64,000 nt of DNA from Kaistella carnis (GTDB lineage: Bacteria > Bacteroidota > Bacteroidia > Flavobacteriales > Weeksellaceae). Shown piece after piece: positions 41,588 through 51,272 of this stretch. The translations under genes were made by a program, and so were the position numbers. The notes beneath the pieces were generated by a model. That model did no database searches, had not been told where the DNA came from, and worked only from the letters and a program-made list of their open reading frames with translations. Within the stretch, counting starts at the first letter, position 1. Every line of letters starts with the position of its first letter. The stretch covers positions 2,170,001 through 2,234,000 of the forward strand of contig NZ_CP034159.1 in the NCBI RefSeq assembly GCF_003860585.1. The letters run 5' to 3'.

Positions 41588-42907
41588 TTACAAATTTTTT
41601 GAGTGATCCCGGTCTAAAATTTTCTGAATCTGTTTCTCTTCCCAGTTTTTACCAATACCATAAACTTTCAGAGCGTGCATCGATAAACCAAATCCCCAGC
41701 CTAACATCGGCCACACAAACCACAAATATTGAGGGGAAGTGTAGAGGTTTATAAAAGCCAAAAAAGGAATTACAAGGCAGTAAGAAATAAGATTACTATA
41801 GAAGCCTTTCAACTCTTCTACTCTTTTCGCGGCTCTTTGATAAGCCATTGATTCTTGTGATGGTTGTGTTGTCATTGCTGTTGTTTTTTGGGTTAAAATT
41901 GGTATTTTCACTCTGAAAAATGTTGCTGATTTTTCGATGAAAACATTTTGTTTTGTTAATAAGGAATAGCGCTGAACGATATTTGCCAGGCCAATTCCGG
42001 CGCTCTCTTTGACCTGTTCTCTTTGGTGTAAATTATTTTCGATAAACAGGTTACCGTTTTCAGAATAAATCTTAATATGCAACGGTTTAGAAGAGGTTGC
42101 GAAATTATGTTTGATGCAATTTTCTAAAAGCAGTTGCAAAGAAAGTGGCACTACATAGGATTTCAAATCTTTTTCATTCACATTGAAGTCGAAACTTACG
42201 CTGTCTTCAAATCGGGTTTTTAGTAGATCACAATAGGTTTTCGCAAAATTAATTTCTTCTTCTACGGTGACTAATTCTTTATCTTTCTGCTCTAAAACAT
42301 ATCTGTAAATTTTCGACATTGAAGCCGTAAATCTTTGCGCCTGACCGGGATTTTCATCAATTAAAGAACTCAACACATTTAAGGAATTGAAGAGGAAATG
42401 TGGATCAAGCTGGTTCTTTAAACTTTCGAACTGAGCATTGGCTGATTTTGCGATTAACTTCTGTTGAACGACTTCCTGTTTGGTTGAACTTTTCCAGGCT
42501 TCTACAAAACCTTTTGCATGTAGAATTGCGGAAATGAGTAGCGCTACATTAATCGTCAGCCAATTGGATGTTCCCATCGCTCCGGAGAAGAAATGAGCAC
42601 TATTTCGATGTTGAAAGATTATGAAGTTCACATAATTACAAAAAAATACTAAAACCACATTGACTAACAGCGTTCCTATAATTCCAAGGATTGTTCTTTT
42701 TCTGGTATTTTCTACCCAAGAGTATTTCTTGTTCAGATAATCATTAATCAATCCGTTTCCAACCGCGATCGTAAAACTGTACAAGGCGGAAATCACCATT
42801 GTCACCAAGTAGTTTCGAAAAGTTTTTACCGGCGTGAAAAAAACAAAAATGACCGTTCCGATGAAAAACGTAATCCAGGATATCGTTATTAAACTTTTTC
42901 TGTTCAT
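41588..42907 (-). CDS. LytS-type sensor histidine kinase fused to a C-terminal 2TM domain
   Basis: A 439-residue membrane kinase. Four N-terminal transmembrane helices (about residues 8-140) precede a His_kinase domain with LDPHFLFNSLNVLSSLID (phosphoacceptor His in DPHFLFN) and an ATPase part with LQLLLENCIKHNF and SAGIGLANI. The C-terminal ~85 residues are a 2TM domain (AAKRVEELKGFY, WGFGLSMHALKVY, NWEEKQIQKILD), homologous to the two small proteins encoded next. It is the first gene of the operon kinase-2TM-2TM-ICMT-LytTR-cls; the ligand is unknown. Confidence 0.92.
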   Translation of the reverse strand: MNRKSLITISWITFFIGTVIFVFFTPVKTFRNYLVTMVISALYSFTIAVGNGLINDYLNKKYSWVENTRKRTILGIIGTLLVNVVLVFFCNYVNFIIFQHRNSAHFFSGAMGTSNWLTINVALLISAILHAKGFVEAWKSSTKQEVVQQKLIAKSANAQFESLKNQLDPHFLFNSLNVLSSLIDENPGQAQRFTASMSKIYRYVLEQKDKELVTVEEEINFAKTYCDLLKTRFEDSVSFDFNVNEKDLKSYVVPLSLQLLLENCIKHNFATSSKPLHIKIYSENGNLFIENNLHQREQVKESAGIGLANIVQRYSLLTKQNVFIEKSATFFRVKIPILTQKTTAMTTQPSQESMAYQRAAKRVEELKGFYSNLISYCLVIPFLAFINLYTSPQYLWFVWPMLGWGFGLSMHALKVYGIGKNWEEKQIQKILDRDHSKNL

Positions 42908-42923
42908 GATCTAATTATGGGTA

Positions 42924-42931
42924 CAAATGTA
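42924..42931 (-). promoter_or_regulatory. -7 box TACATTTG (minus strand) for the LytS/LytTR operon
   Basis: Exact TAnnTTTG on the minus strand, 16 bases upstream of the kinase ATG at 42907, so the leader would be short. Confidence 0.55.
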
Positions 42932-42990
42932 TACTCGATTAAAGGTAAATAAAATAAATTTCTACCGAACGGTAATTTTTAATCACTGAA

Positions 42991-43026
42991 CAGCAAAAAA
43001 AAAACCACCGAAATTCTTCGATGGTT
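42991..43026 (-). terminator. Terminator after the tail-specific protease gene
   Basis: Minus-strand stem aaccatcgaa/ttcggtggtt (43017-43026 with 43003-43012; one U-G pair), loop gaat, then a run of about ten T. Confidence 0.9.
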
Positions 43027-43049
43027 GTTCCTTTGCTATTTTTAAAAAT

Positions 43050-45170
43050 TTATTTCATTTCAGAAATTACATTTACAGCTTCTTCTAAGTATAAATCGCG
43101 CTGAAGATTTTTCATCCAGTTTTCGGTTTTCTTCGCAAAAGCTTCGTCTGTTTTCTCCCGAACCGCTTCATCCGGATTTACCACGAATTTTAAACCGTTA
43201 TTGAACTTTTCAAGACTTTTAAACTTCTTGATCTGGGACTTTCTGGTTTTCATGACTTCATTAAATTTTTTCTGATTCAAAGAAATCGATTCTTCCTTAT
43301 CTAAATTTTCTTTCCACTGAGAGGATTCCTGAATCAATTGATACGTTTTGTTATTGGCAAGTCTGGCTTCAATTCCTTTCTGCAAAGCGGTTACCGAGAA
43401 ATAATTCAGTGGTTGGTAAGATACTGCCGGAATTTTGTCCCAAGCCAAAGCATAATCATCATACCGTTCCCCAATTTCCGAATAGGTAAAGAAATCTTTC
43501 ATTTGAATATCAGACTGAATCCCTTTTCTCTGTGTAGATTCTCCGGTGATTCGGTAGAACTTCTGAATCGTCAGTTTCAAAGAACCAAAATCATCATTCG
43601 TATTTAAGAATCGGTTAAGGTCTACAAAAGTCTGCACCGTTCCTTTACCGAACGACTGTGGCGAACCGATCACAACTGCTCTGCCGTAATCCTGCATAGC
43701 GCCGGCTAAAATCTCCGAAGCGGAAGCTGAAAGTTCATTCTGCATGATGACCAGCGGACCCGTCCAAAGTGGCGTATTTGTCTTGTTACTGAGGGTTTGA
43801 ATCTTACCATTCCCGTCTTTTACTTGCACATAAGGACCTGCATTCATAAAGAGACCCATAATATCGCCAACTTCAGTTAAACTACCGCCACCATTATTTC
43901 TAAGATCAAGAACAATTCCTTCTACATTTTGTGCTTTGAGTTTGATGAGTTCATTCTTAATATCGTCAGACGCATTTCTTCCTTTGGCATCCTCAAAATC
44001 TGCGTTAAAACTTGGCAAATTAATAAAGCCATATTTCTTACCATCTTTTGAATTCACAATAATACTTCGTGCAAAAGTATCTTCAATAGCCACTTCTTCC
44101 CGAATTAAGGTAACATCTTTAATCGTTTTATCTTTCTTTTCTACCGTTAAAGTTACTTTCGTTCCTTTTTCCCCACGAATTAATCGAACAGCTTCATCCG
44201 AAAGCATTCCTACAACATTTACTGCATCTTCGGAAGGTTTGGACTTTACTTTAAGGATTTTATCTCCTTCCGAAAGTTGTTTTGATTTCCAGGCCGGTGC
44301 TCCGATTGTTAAAGCTCCCAAATAAAGGTATCCTCTTTTTTCCTGAATCAACGCTCCAATTCCAATGATTTTTCCTTTAAACTGGGTGTCAAAATCCTCT
44401 TTGTTTTTAGGCGAATAATAGTTCGTATGTGGATCAAATACTTCGGTATATGCATTCATATAAACCGTGAACCAATCCATTTTGTTTCTTTTCTTCAATC
44501 TTCGGAAACTGTCGGTGACCAGCTCTTTAACTTCCTGAGTTGCTTTAATACGTTTGGCTTCAGGAGTTAAAATTTCAAGTTTGATGGTATCTTTAAGATT
44601 GAATCTCTGTACAGAATCTTTTTTCTCTTTCTGCATTTCTTCTTTTGCTGTTAATGTTTCCATCTCCTGCAAAATATTGTACTTGATGTATTTTTTCCAT
44701 TCTGTAGCAAGTTCTGCAGAATTCGCCGCATAGTTTTTGGCTTTTGGTTCTAAAACAAGCGTTTCGTCTTCATCAAGATCGATCGGTTTGCTTAAAATAT
44801 CCTGCGTGATTTTGTCGATTTGATCCACCCTATCGTATAATCGATCGATGGTTAATTTATAAAATCTTAAATCTCCCTGATTCAGATAATCATCTAATTT
44901 CGTTTTATGCTGTGCAAATTCTGCCATATCAGATTGCATAAAATATCGTTTAGAAGCATCGACCATTTCGAAGTAGTGCTTGTAAACTTCCTGCGAATAA
45001 GCATCATTAATAGGTTTTGGCGAATAATGAAGGTAGCTTAAAGTGTTTTTTACGCTGATCATTATGGTTGACATTTTGTCGTCGTCATTTTTAGGTGAGT
45101 TAAAACAAAAAACCAAGCTGGTTAATGGAATGAAAAGCAGTAAAGTATTGAGGCTAAATTTTTTGAACAT
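43050..45170 (-). CDS. Carboxy-terminal processing protease (S41, Tsp/Prc type)
   Basis: A 706-residue envelope protease that degrades proteins from their C-terminus. It has an N-terminal signal/anchor (SLVFCFNS region; a Cys in SLVFC could be lipidated, but the lipobox is poor) and a long helical N-domain. The PDZ domain (around 250-340, IGIGALIQEKRGYLYLGALT) and the S41 core with Ser in NELSASASEILAGAMQ and Lys in SFGKGTVQTFV follow, then a Tsp-type C-terminal domain (residues ~560-700). The large size matches E. coli Tsp rather than short CtpA. It has its own promoter box and terminator. Confidence 0.93.
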   Translation of the reverse strand: MFKKFSLNTLLLFIPLTSLVFCFNSPKNDDDKMSTIMISVKNTLSYLHYSPKPINDAYSQEVYKHYFEMVDASKRYFMQSDMAEFAQHKTKLDDYLNQGDLRFYKLTIDRLYDRVDQIDKITQDILSKPIDLDEDETLVLEPKAKNYAANSAELATEWKKYIKYNILQEMETLTAKEEMQKEKKDSVQRFNLKDTIKLEILTPEAKRIKATQEVKELVTDSFRRLKKRNKMDWFTVYMNAYTEVFDPHTNYYSPKNKEDFDTQFKGKIIGIGALIQEKRGYLYLGALTIGAPAWKSKQLSEGDKILKVKSKPSEDAVNVVGMLSDEAVRLIRGEKGTKVTLTVEKKDKTIKDVTLIREEVAIEDTFARSIIVNSKDGKKYGFINLPSFNADFEDAKGRNASDDIKNELIKLKAQNVEGIVLDLRNNGGGSLTEVGDIMGLFMNAGPYVQVKDGNGKIQTLSNKTNTPLWTGPLVIMQNELSASASEILAGAMQDYGRAVVIGSPQSFGKGTVQTFVDLNRFLNTNDDFGSLKLTIQKFYRITGESTQRKGIQSDIQMKDFFTYSEIGERYDDYALAWDKIPAVSYQPLNYFSVTALQKGIEARLANNKTYQLIQESSQWKENLDKEESISLNQKKFNEVMKTRKSQIKKFKSLEKFNNGLKFVVNPDEAVREKTDEAFAKKTENWMKNLQRDLYLEEAVNVISEMK

Positions 45171-45234
45171 ATAAATATTAATAATATGATTTGTTGAACT
45201 TTCTCCTGATTTGTTACAGGATTTTACAAAGTAT

Positions 45235-45242
45235 CAAAATTA
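45235..45242 (-). promoter_or_regulatory. -7 box TAATTTTG (minus strand) for the tail-specific protease gene
   Basis: Exact TAnnTTTG on the minus strand, 64 bases upstream of the ATG at 45170. Confidence 0.45.
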
Positions 45243-45311
45243 ATACCTTGTTTCTAATAAAAGAAGAATTTACCAAATATTTGTCGTTTTAACACAAAAA
45301 AAGCAGTGCTT

Positions 45312-47594
45312 TTAAAAATAATATTGAAATCCGAACTTAATTCCGAACTTTCTTGCCTCCGGATTTTCCAGATAATTTCCACGCCAGTTGAAATCTACCC
45401 TCAAAATACGCACATTTCCAAATCCAATATTCTCAATCCCGAAACCATATTCATAATAGGGTTTTTTCTCCGGCGCCATTAATTTTTGATTTCCGGCATT
45501 CATTAAGATCGACCGCTCCATTAAACTCCCCAGAGCTGTTCTGTAGAAAGCGACTTCTCTCAATTTCAATTTTTTAACCAAAGGAATGTAAGACAGGATT
45601 TTTCCATTAAAATGGTGTTCCGCCTGAAAAGTGACATATTGATCTGCCACAAACTCGTAATAATTAAGCAAGGCAAAAGTATTCGGCATTAAGTTATAAG
45701 ACTGGTTTCCCGGAATAATATTCTGCAAAGCCAGCGGTAGTTTATTAAAGTTTTTTCCAGCTTCTACATTCAATAATAATCGGCCGAAACTCTTTAAAAG
45801 AATGGGTTGAAAATAATACATCTGCAACTTGCTGTAGTTGAAATCTGAACCCAAAACACCGTTCAGTCCCTGCGTATATTTTAGCATAATGGTTGGCGCC
45901 AAAGTACTGTGTTCATAACGGTCTACGCCGTACTGAGAAAAAATAGCACCCGGTCTGGCTGTTAGACTTAACACCAATTTTGAGTCATTCAATTCCGAAT
46001 AGCGGACATTATTTTTATAAAAATCCAAAGAAAATTTCTCCGGCAGCGCAGATTTTGTGGTTTGATTGGTCGCATCTAAACGAACCGTAAAGTTCTTAAA
46101 AGGATCGATCGCAGCAAAGGCACTCGTCTGGTTGACCGAACTTAAGTAAAAATTATCCCCCGAATTTAAAACACCCGACGAGGCGAAAGAACGCGTCATA
46201 ATTCCCTCATCCGCAGTTAGTTGTGAACCGAGTTGCAGAATATCGCGCCGCGTACCCACTCCTAAAGTAAAGCGGTTATCACGATTGAACATTTTTCTGA
46301 ATTCAAAACCGTATTTAATCTGATCGTCTTTAAAACCATAGGCCGTATAAAAAGCCGCACGCCAGGAATCGTTTGCTGAAAAATAAGTTCGCGCACCAAC
46401 CCGTAATCTAAAACCTTCTACTTCATTGAAACCAATAACCGAATAAATATCTCCGAAATCGATGGCGTTAAAGGCATTGTAGTAGCCGGATGAAACCACT
46501 TCATAAATTTTGACGGCTTTTTTAAACTGCGGTGCATCTTTCAGTTCATCCATCATATTATATACATTGGCTTCAGATTTTGAAAGTTCTTCCTTTCTGT
46601 TTTTCTGCCAATATTCATCATCTTTGATAAATTCTTCATCTGTGAGAGAAGTTACTTTTTGATCAAAAACAGCGTCACTTAAATTTTGATTGAAGACATA
46701 ATCTGAAAAGATGACCGTTTTTTTCGCAATTACACTTTTCGACTTTTCTTTCTTTCCAAAAACGGACATTTGGATCTCCTGATAATTTTTCTTCGGTAAA
46801 AAAATAGAATCGTTGGGATTATCGAATTCCAGTTCGTAATAAAAACTGTTCACAAAGTTGACGTTGATCTGCTTGCTCGATTTTAAAGTCGCGCGAACTA
46901 CCGCATAATTATCTTTAGCAATATAAAGAACGCCGTACATAGATAGCACATCTTTGCGTTTTGGAGAATATCTTATCCTGTAACAGTCGGTATCGTAAAT
47001 GAATTCATCCTCTAAAAGCTGGTAATCGTAGGCTGAAAAGCCATCTGTTGCAATAGGACTTGTAAATCCAATATTAAAGAAATTCAGAACATTATCATAA
47101 ATATCGATTTCTTTGTAAAGATTCTTCGCGGTATTTGCCATCGCATCACTGGAGGTCAGTCCGGATGATTTATTGGCAAGAATTTCCCGTTTTTCTTTTT
47201 TGGAAGGGTCTGTTCTGCCGTAATTTTTATACAGCGTTTCATTAAAATAAACCGGTAAGGACAGTTGATTTGTTTGATCTAAAGTATCCGCGTATTTAAA
47301 GATGAAATCGACTTTGTTAAAGATTTTTTTATGGGTAAAAGCAGAATCCAGATTGGTAAGATCGAGCTCAATCTTTTCATATTCTTCGTACTGATAATCC
47401 TTAAAATGAGAGAGGCCATTGCTCTTTTTACGCTTCCAGACTTCCTGTAAAATTTTGTAGGCGGGATTGTCCTTTTTCTTTAAATTCTTAGAAATTTTGA
47501 TCTGTACTTCATCAATCGCGGTCTCTCTGGTTTGCGAAAATGAAAAAATAGAACATAGCGAAAGGGATAGAAAAGCAATCCTGAAAAAACTCAT
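45312..47594 (-). CDS. DUF5686 family outer-membrane protein
   Basis: A 760-residue exported protein (signal ending SFSQ). The N-terminal half (KILQEVWKRKKSNGLSHF, DYQYEEYEKIELDL) matches the DUF5686 family of Bacteroidota. The C-terminal half is rich in amphipathic beta-strands and ends in FGIKFGFQYYF, as expected for an outer-membrane barrel with a terminal aromatic. Unlike many relatives, it seems to lack an N-terminal CarboxypepD_reg domain, starting almost directly with DEVQIKISKN. Function unknown. A single gene, divergent from surE. Confidence 0.85.
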   Translation of the reverse strand: MSFFRIAFLSLSLCSIFSFSQTRETAIDEVQIKISKNLKKKDNPAYKILQEVWKRKKSNGLSHFKDYQYEEYEKIELDLTNLDSAFTHKKIFNKVDFIFKYADTLDQTNQLSLPVYFNETLYKNYGRTDPSKKEKREILANKSSGLTSSDAMANTAKNLYKEIDIYDNVLNFFNIGFTSPIATDGFSAYDYQLLEDEFIYDTDCYRIRYSPKRKDVLSMYGVLYIAKDNYAVVRATLKSSKQINVNFVNSFYYELEFDNPNDSIFLPKKNYQEIQMSVFGKKEKSKSVIAKKTVIFSDYVFNQNLSDAVFDQKVTSLTDEEFIKDDEYWQKNRKEELSKSEANVYNMMDELKDAPQFKKAVKIYEVVSSGYYNAFNAIDFGDIYSVIGFNEVEGFRLRVGARTYFSANDSWRAAFYTAYGFKDDQIKYGFEFRKMFNRDNRFTLGVGTRRDILQLGSQLTADEGIMTRSFASSGVLNSGDNFYLSSVNQTSAFAAIDPFKNFTVRLDATNQTTKSALPEKFSLDFYKNNVRYSELNDSKLVLSLTARPGAIFSQYGVDRYEHSTLAPTIMLKYTQGLNGVLGSDFNYSKLQMYYFQPILLKSFGRLLLNVEAGKNFNKLPLALQNIIPGNQSYNLMPNTFALLNYYEFVADQYVTFQAEHHFNGKILSYIPLVKKLKLREVAFYRTALGSLMERSILMNAGNQKLMAPEKKPYYEYGFGIENIGFGNVRILRVDFNWRGNYLENPEARKFGIKFGFQYYF

Positions 47595-47630
47595 GGCGTG
47601 GCGTTAAAAACTTAATTCTCAAACGAGTGC

Positions 47631-47638
47631 CAAAAGTA
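47631..47638 (-). promoter_or_regulatory. -7 box TACTTTTG (minus strand) for the DUF5686 gene
   Basis: Exact TAnnTTTG on the minus strand, 36 bases upstream of the ATG at 47594. Confidence 0.5.
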
Positions 47639-47772
47639 TAACAAAATTTCAGTTCTTCCCATAATTATTTTATTTCACTCCTGTAAAGTATGTAGCCAAG
47701 CATAACAACTGACCAATGAGTTAAAACAAACACAATCTTTTCCAGAATACCCGGATTGTCTTTTTAAAAATT

Positions 47773-47780
47773 TATTTTTG
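47773..47780 (+). promoter_or_regulatory. -7 box TATTTTTG for surE
   Basis: Exact TAnnTTTG, 19 bases before the surE ATG; T-rich surroundings make chance matches possible. Confidence 0.45.
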
Positions 47781-47799
47781 TATCAAAGCATTTATTTAT

Positions 47800-48564
47800 A
47801 TGAAAAAACCATTGATATTAGTCACCAATGACGACGGCATCACGGCACCGGGCATTCGAAACTTAGTAGAATTTATGAATGAAATCGGCGAAGTGGTCGT
47901 GGTAGCACCCAACTCTCCGCAATCTGGTAAAGGTCATGCGATTACGATTGATTCTACATTGACTTTCGAAGAAATTAATCTGGATGGACCTCAAAAAGAT
48001 TATTCTTTGAGCGGTACTCCGGTAGACTGTGTGAAATTTGCTTTAAATAAAATCCTTACCAGAAAACCGGATCTGGTGGTTTCAGGAATTAACCACGGTG
48101 CAAATTCATCTATCAATGTGATCTATTCCGGGACAATGAGTGCTGCAGTAGAAGCTGGCGTGGAAGGATTGCAGTCCATCGGTTTCTCTCTGCTGGACTT
48201 TTCCTGGGATGCAGATTTTTCGCAAGCGAAAGAATATATTCAGCAAATTGTTAAAAAAGTATTAGAAAATCCTTTACCTAAAGGAGTTGTATTAAACGTG
48301 AATATTCCCAAACTAAAAAGAGAAGATATAAAAGGAGTCAAAGTCTGCCGACAAGCCAACGCGAAGTGGGAAGAAAATTTTGACGAACGAACAAATCCCC
48401 ACGGTAAAAAATACTATTGGCTAACGGGTTATTTCAATAATATGGATGATGGTCATGATGCAGATGAAACCGCTCTCGCAGATGGTTACATTTCCATTGT
48501 TCCTGTTAAATTTGATTTAACTGCACATGAACATTTACAAAATCTGCGTGCAATTCTGGAATAG
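47800..48564 (+). CDS. surE: 5'/3'-nucleotidase SurE
   Basis: A 254-residue metal-dependent phosphatase removing phosphate from 5'- and 3'-nucleoside monophosphates. The N-terminal LVTNDDGITAPGI provides the metal-binding Asp pair. APNSPQSGKGHAIT, the metal-site Asn in SGINHGANSSINVIYSGTM (19 residues) and GTPVDCVKFAL are all typical. A complete chain. It lies 54 bases upstream of guaC in the same direction; both act on nucleotides, and co-transcription is possible. Confidence 0.96.
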   Translation: MKKPLILVTNDDGITAPGIRNLVEFMNEIGEVVVVAPNSPQSGKGHAITIDSTLTFEEINLDGPQKDYSLSGTPVDCVKFALNKILTRKPDLVVSGINHGANSSINVIYSGTMSAAVEAGVEGLQSIGFSLLDFSWDADFSQAKEYIQQIVKKVLENPLPKGVVLNVNIPKLKREDIKGVKVCRQANAKWEENFDERTNPHGKKYYWLTGYFNNMDDGHDADETALADGYISIVPVKFDLTAHEHLQNLRAILE

Positions 48565-48618
48565 TTACGGCGATTCTTTCTGTCCGTTTAATAATTTTTA
48601 AATTAAAACATTTACCAA

Positions 48619-49656
48619 ATGCGCATTGAAAACGAAATTAAATTAGGGTTTAAAGATGTGATGATCCGTCCAAAACGCTCGACTTTAAAATCCCGATCCC
48701 AGGTCAGTTTAGACAGGGATTTCATCTTTAGAAATTCTCAAAAGAAATGGAGTGGCGTTCCCATTATCGCAGCAAATATGGATACGGTCGGAACTTTTGA
48801 AATGGCAGAAGCGCTTTCTAAGGATAAAATAATGACGGCTATTCATAAACATTACACGATTGAAGAATGGTCTACATTTCTAAAAAATCAAGAGGATTCG
48901 ATCTATGATTATATTGCTTTAAGTACAGGAATTGGGAAAGGCGATGAAGAAAAAATTAAGCAGATCGTAGACGCCCACCCAAAAATTAATTTCCTGTGCA
49001 TTGATGTCGCAAACGGATATTCCGAATTTTTCGTAGAATTTGTCAGAAAAACCCGTCAAAATTTTCCGGACAAGACCATTATTGCCGGAAATGTCGTGAC
49101 GGGTGAAATGGTGGAAGAACTTATTCTCGCTGGTGCAGATATCATCAAAGTCGGAATTGGTCCAGGTTCGGTTTGTACTACAAGAATAAAAACGGGTGTC
49201 GGTTATCCACAACTTTCAGCAATTATCGAATGTGCCGATGCAGCACATGGACTCGGGGGCCATATCATTTCTGATGGCGGGTGTAAAATCCCGGGAGATG
49301 TAGCGAAAGCTTTTGGCGGAGGTGCAGATTTCGTGATGTTGGGAGGAATGTTTGCAGGGCACGATGAAAGTGGCGGCGAAATCGTAGAAGAAAATGGTAA
49401 AAAGTTTCGGCTTTTTTACGGTATGAGTTCACAAACTGCGATGGATAAGCATTCGGGCGGCGTGGCAGAGTATCGTGCCTCTGAAGGGAAAACCGTGAAA
49501 GTTGAATATAAAGGCGCTGTGTCGGAAACGGTGAAAGATATTTTGGGAGGCGTTCGTTCGACTTGTACGTATGTTGGTGCCTCACAATTGCGCGAACTGT
49601 CGAAGAGGACAACTTTTATAAGGGTTGCGGAGCAGGAAAATCAGGTTTTTAAATAA
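48619..49656 (+). CDS. guaC: GMP reductase
   Basis: A 345-residue cytoplasmic TIM-barrel enzyme converting GMP to IMP with NADPH. The catalytic Cys loop [19 protein letters not shown] and the nucleotide-binding region [18 protein letters not shown] are intact. [20 protein letters not shown] and the single-domain length (no CBS insert) distinguish it from IMP dehydrogenase. The stop abuts the stop of the convergent racemase-like gene with no spacer; a hairpin with a T-rich tail lies 26 bases further, inside that gene. Confidence 0.95.
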   Translation: MRIENEIKLGFKDVMIRPKRSTLKSRSQVSLDRDFIFRNSQKKWSGVPIIAANMDTVGTFEMAEALSKDKIMTAIHKHYTIEEWSTFLKNQEDSIYDYIALSTGIGKGDEEKIKQIVDAHPKINFLCIDVANGYSEFFVEFVRKTRQNFPDKTIIAGNVVTGEMVEELILAGADIIKVGIGPGSVCTTRIKTGVGYPQLSAIIECADAAHGLGGHIISDGGCKIPGDVAKAFGGGADFVMLGGMFAGHDESGGEIVEENGKKFRLFYGMSSQTAMDKHSGGVAEYRASEGKTVKVEYKGAVSETVKDILGGVRSTCTYVGASQLRELSKRTTFIRVAEQENQVFK

Positions 49657-50319
49657 TTACTTTAGAAATTCATTAATTTGTAAATCCATCATGTCAATAC
49701 ATGATGGATTTTCCTTTATACTAAAGATTGAAAGTTCGGTGCATGCAATAATTACCGGGGAATTTGAGCCATATTTTATAATCATATTTTGAAAAGTTGA
49801 AATGGATTCTTGCGTTTGCTGCTTTTCGTAAACCTTTTTTCGGAATTCATCTAACCAAATCTGATCTTCTTCTGATGGCGTTTTTACCTTAATTCCGCTC
49901 TCACTAAATTTTTGAGTAATGTATTTAGAATTCATGGTATATTTCGTACCAAATAAATAGACTTCGGAAATCTGATTTTCTTTCAGATACTTTATAGTCA
50001 AAGTAATTGGATGACAAAGCGTAATGGGTAAATCAATCTGATCCAGTGTTTCATGCAGCGTAATATTTGGAATTAGAAGTTTGGTAATTCCCAAGTCTAC
50101 TAATTGATCTATATACAACTCCATTTTTGGAATTAAACGCAGAAAATCATTGGGCAAATAAGGGTTTATTTCTTGAAAATCAATTTGATACACCATCATT
50201 GGACATGTTGAATACCCTCCGTCTACAAGATGATAATTTTGGTGAATTTGATTTATGTAATGCGCAGTGGATTCTTTCCCTAAACCTAAAACTCCATTCA
50301 TTGCAATTTCCGGTTTCAT
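49657..50319 (-). CDS. Aspartate/glutamate racemase-family protein with one catalytic Cys missing
   Basis: A 220-residue two-domain protein of the Asp/Glu racemase family. MNGVLGLGKESTAHYINQI, DGGYSTCPMMVYQIDF and IACTELSIF (second catalytic Cys) are recognisable. The first catalytic site normally reads I-P-C-N-T-x-H, but here it is LLIPNITLHE, so the first Cys is replaced and ordinary two-base racemisation is unlikely. It starts by a 4-base overlap (ATGA) with egtD and so is translationally coupled to it. Its role may be isomerisation or lyase-type chemistry in the same pathway; this is inference. The 3' end carries the terminator of guaC. Confidence 0.8.
   Translation of the reverse strand: MKPEIAMNGVLGLGKESTAHYINQIHQNYHLVDGGYSTCPMMVYQIDFQEINPYLPNDFLRLIPKMELYIDQLVDLGITKLLIPNITLHETLDQIDLPITLCHPITLTIKYLKENQISEVYLFGTKYTMNSKYITQKFSESGIKVKTPSEEDQIWLDEFRKKVYEKQQTQESISTFQNMIIKYGSNSPVIIACTELSIFSIKENPSCIDMMDLQINEFLK
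49682..49719 (+). terminator. guaC terminator inside the 3' end of the racemase-like gene
   Basis: Perfect 13-bp stem aaatccatcatgt (49682-49694) / acatgatggattt (49699-49711), loop caat, with a T-rich tail (ttttccttt) on the plus strand. It lies wholly within codons of the convergent gene. Confidence 0.85.
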
Positions 50320-51272
50320 TTTTTTGTTAGAATATAGTCTGCAAAATATTGCTGAGAATCTAAAAACTGCTCCGTAATTTCCAAATTGGCATCCGCGGAT
50401 AACAAGCTGTTAAGGATCTGATCATTATATTTACGGGATATTTCCGTATGAATACGTTCATCTTTCTTGAACTTAAATGACTGATTTAAATCGGCAATAA
50501 AAACCGTTTGATCTACTTTACTTTTCAAAAAACTTTTTGCTATTCCTTCCTCCTCTGTATATTCCGGCGCATGCTCAAAACTTTCTAAGTCGAAATTTGC
50601 ACCCATCTCATTATTAATTCTTTTCAGTAAGTTCAAATTAAATGCACTCGTAATTCCTGCTGCGTCATTATAAGCCGGCAAAACGATATCCTCAGACTTA
50701 ATCAAATCTAATCCTAACAATAATTTTTCCCCGGATTTTAAATGAAAAGCAATCTTTTCTAAAAAATCAGATGCAGTTTGATCATCCATGTTACCCAGGT
50801 TTGATCCAATAAATAAAATGACTTTCGGTAAATCGGAAGTTAACAGATCATCCAAAACCTCAAAATAATCGCCTTGTCTGGCTTCTATCTCCAAATCCGG
50901 AAATAAATTTTCCATTCTGCCGGTGATTACCGACAGCGTGTTTTTAGAAATATCAACAGGCATATATTTAAACTTAAAACCTTTCTCGATTAAAGTTTTC
51001 AGAAGGTGTTGTGTTTTTTTTCCGTCTCCTGCTCCCAATTCAATCAGGTCAAATTCTTCATCCTTAGTGATTCCAAAAGACTCAATGATGGCTTCGCTCT
51101 GCTGACGAAAAATTTCCAGTTCTGAATTGGTAAGGTAATATTCCGGCATTGCCATAATCTGCTGGAAAAGTTCGTCTCCTGCCTTGTCATAAAAATAATG
51201 TGAAGAAAGATATTTCGGATTTTGACTGAGACCTTCACTTACATCGTTTAGAAAAGTTGTATTTTTTGTCAT
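50316..51272 (-). CDS. egtD: L-histidine N(alpha)-methyltransferase (EgtD)
   Basis: A 318-residue SAM-dependent enzyme that trimethylates the histidine amino group to hercynine, the first step of ergothioneine synthesis. Conserved parts are YDKAGDELFQQIMAMPEYYL, the SAM-binding LIELGAGDGKKTQHLL, IGSNLGNMDD and IHTEISRKY, the last carrying the Glu and Ser that contact histidine in known EgtD enzymes. ATG 51272 was chosen: it overlaps the egtB stop by 4 bases (ATGA), and the product length then matches the family. It ends in a 4-base overlap with the racemase-like gene. Confidence 0.93.
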   Translation of the reverse strand: MTKNTTFLNDVSEGLSQNPKYLSSHYFYDKAGDELFQQIMAMPEYYLTNSELEIFRQQSEAIIESFGITKDEEFDLIELGAGDGKKTQHLLKTLIEKGFKFKYMPVDISKNTLSVITGRMENLFPDLEIEARQGDYFEVLDDLLTSDLPKVILFIGSNLGNMDDQTASDFLEKIAFHLKSGEKLLLGLDLIKSEDIVLPAYNDAAGITSAFNLNLLKRINNEMGANFDLESFEHAPEYTEEEGIAKSFLKSKVDQTVFIADLNQSFKFKKDERIHTEISRKYNDQILNSLLSADANLEITEQFLDSQQYFADYILTKK

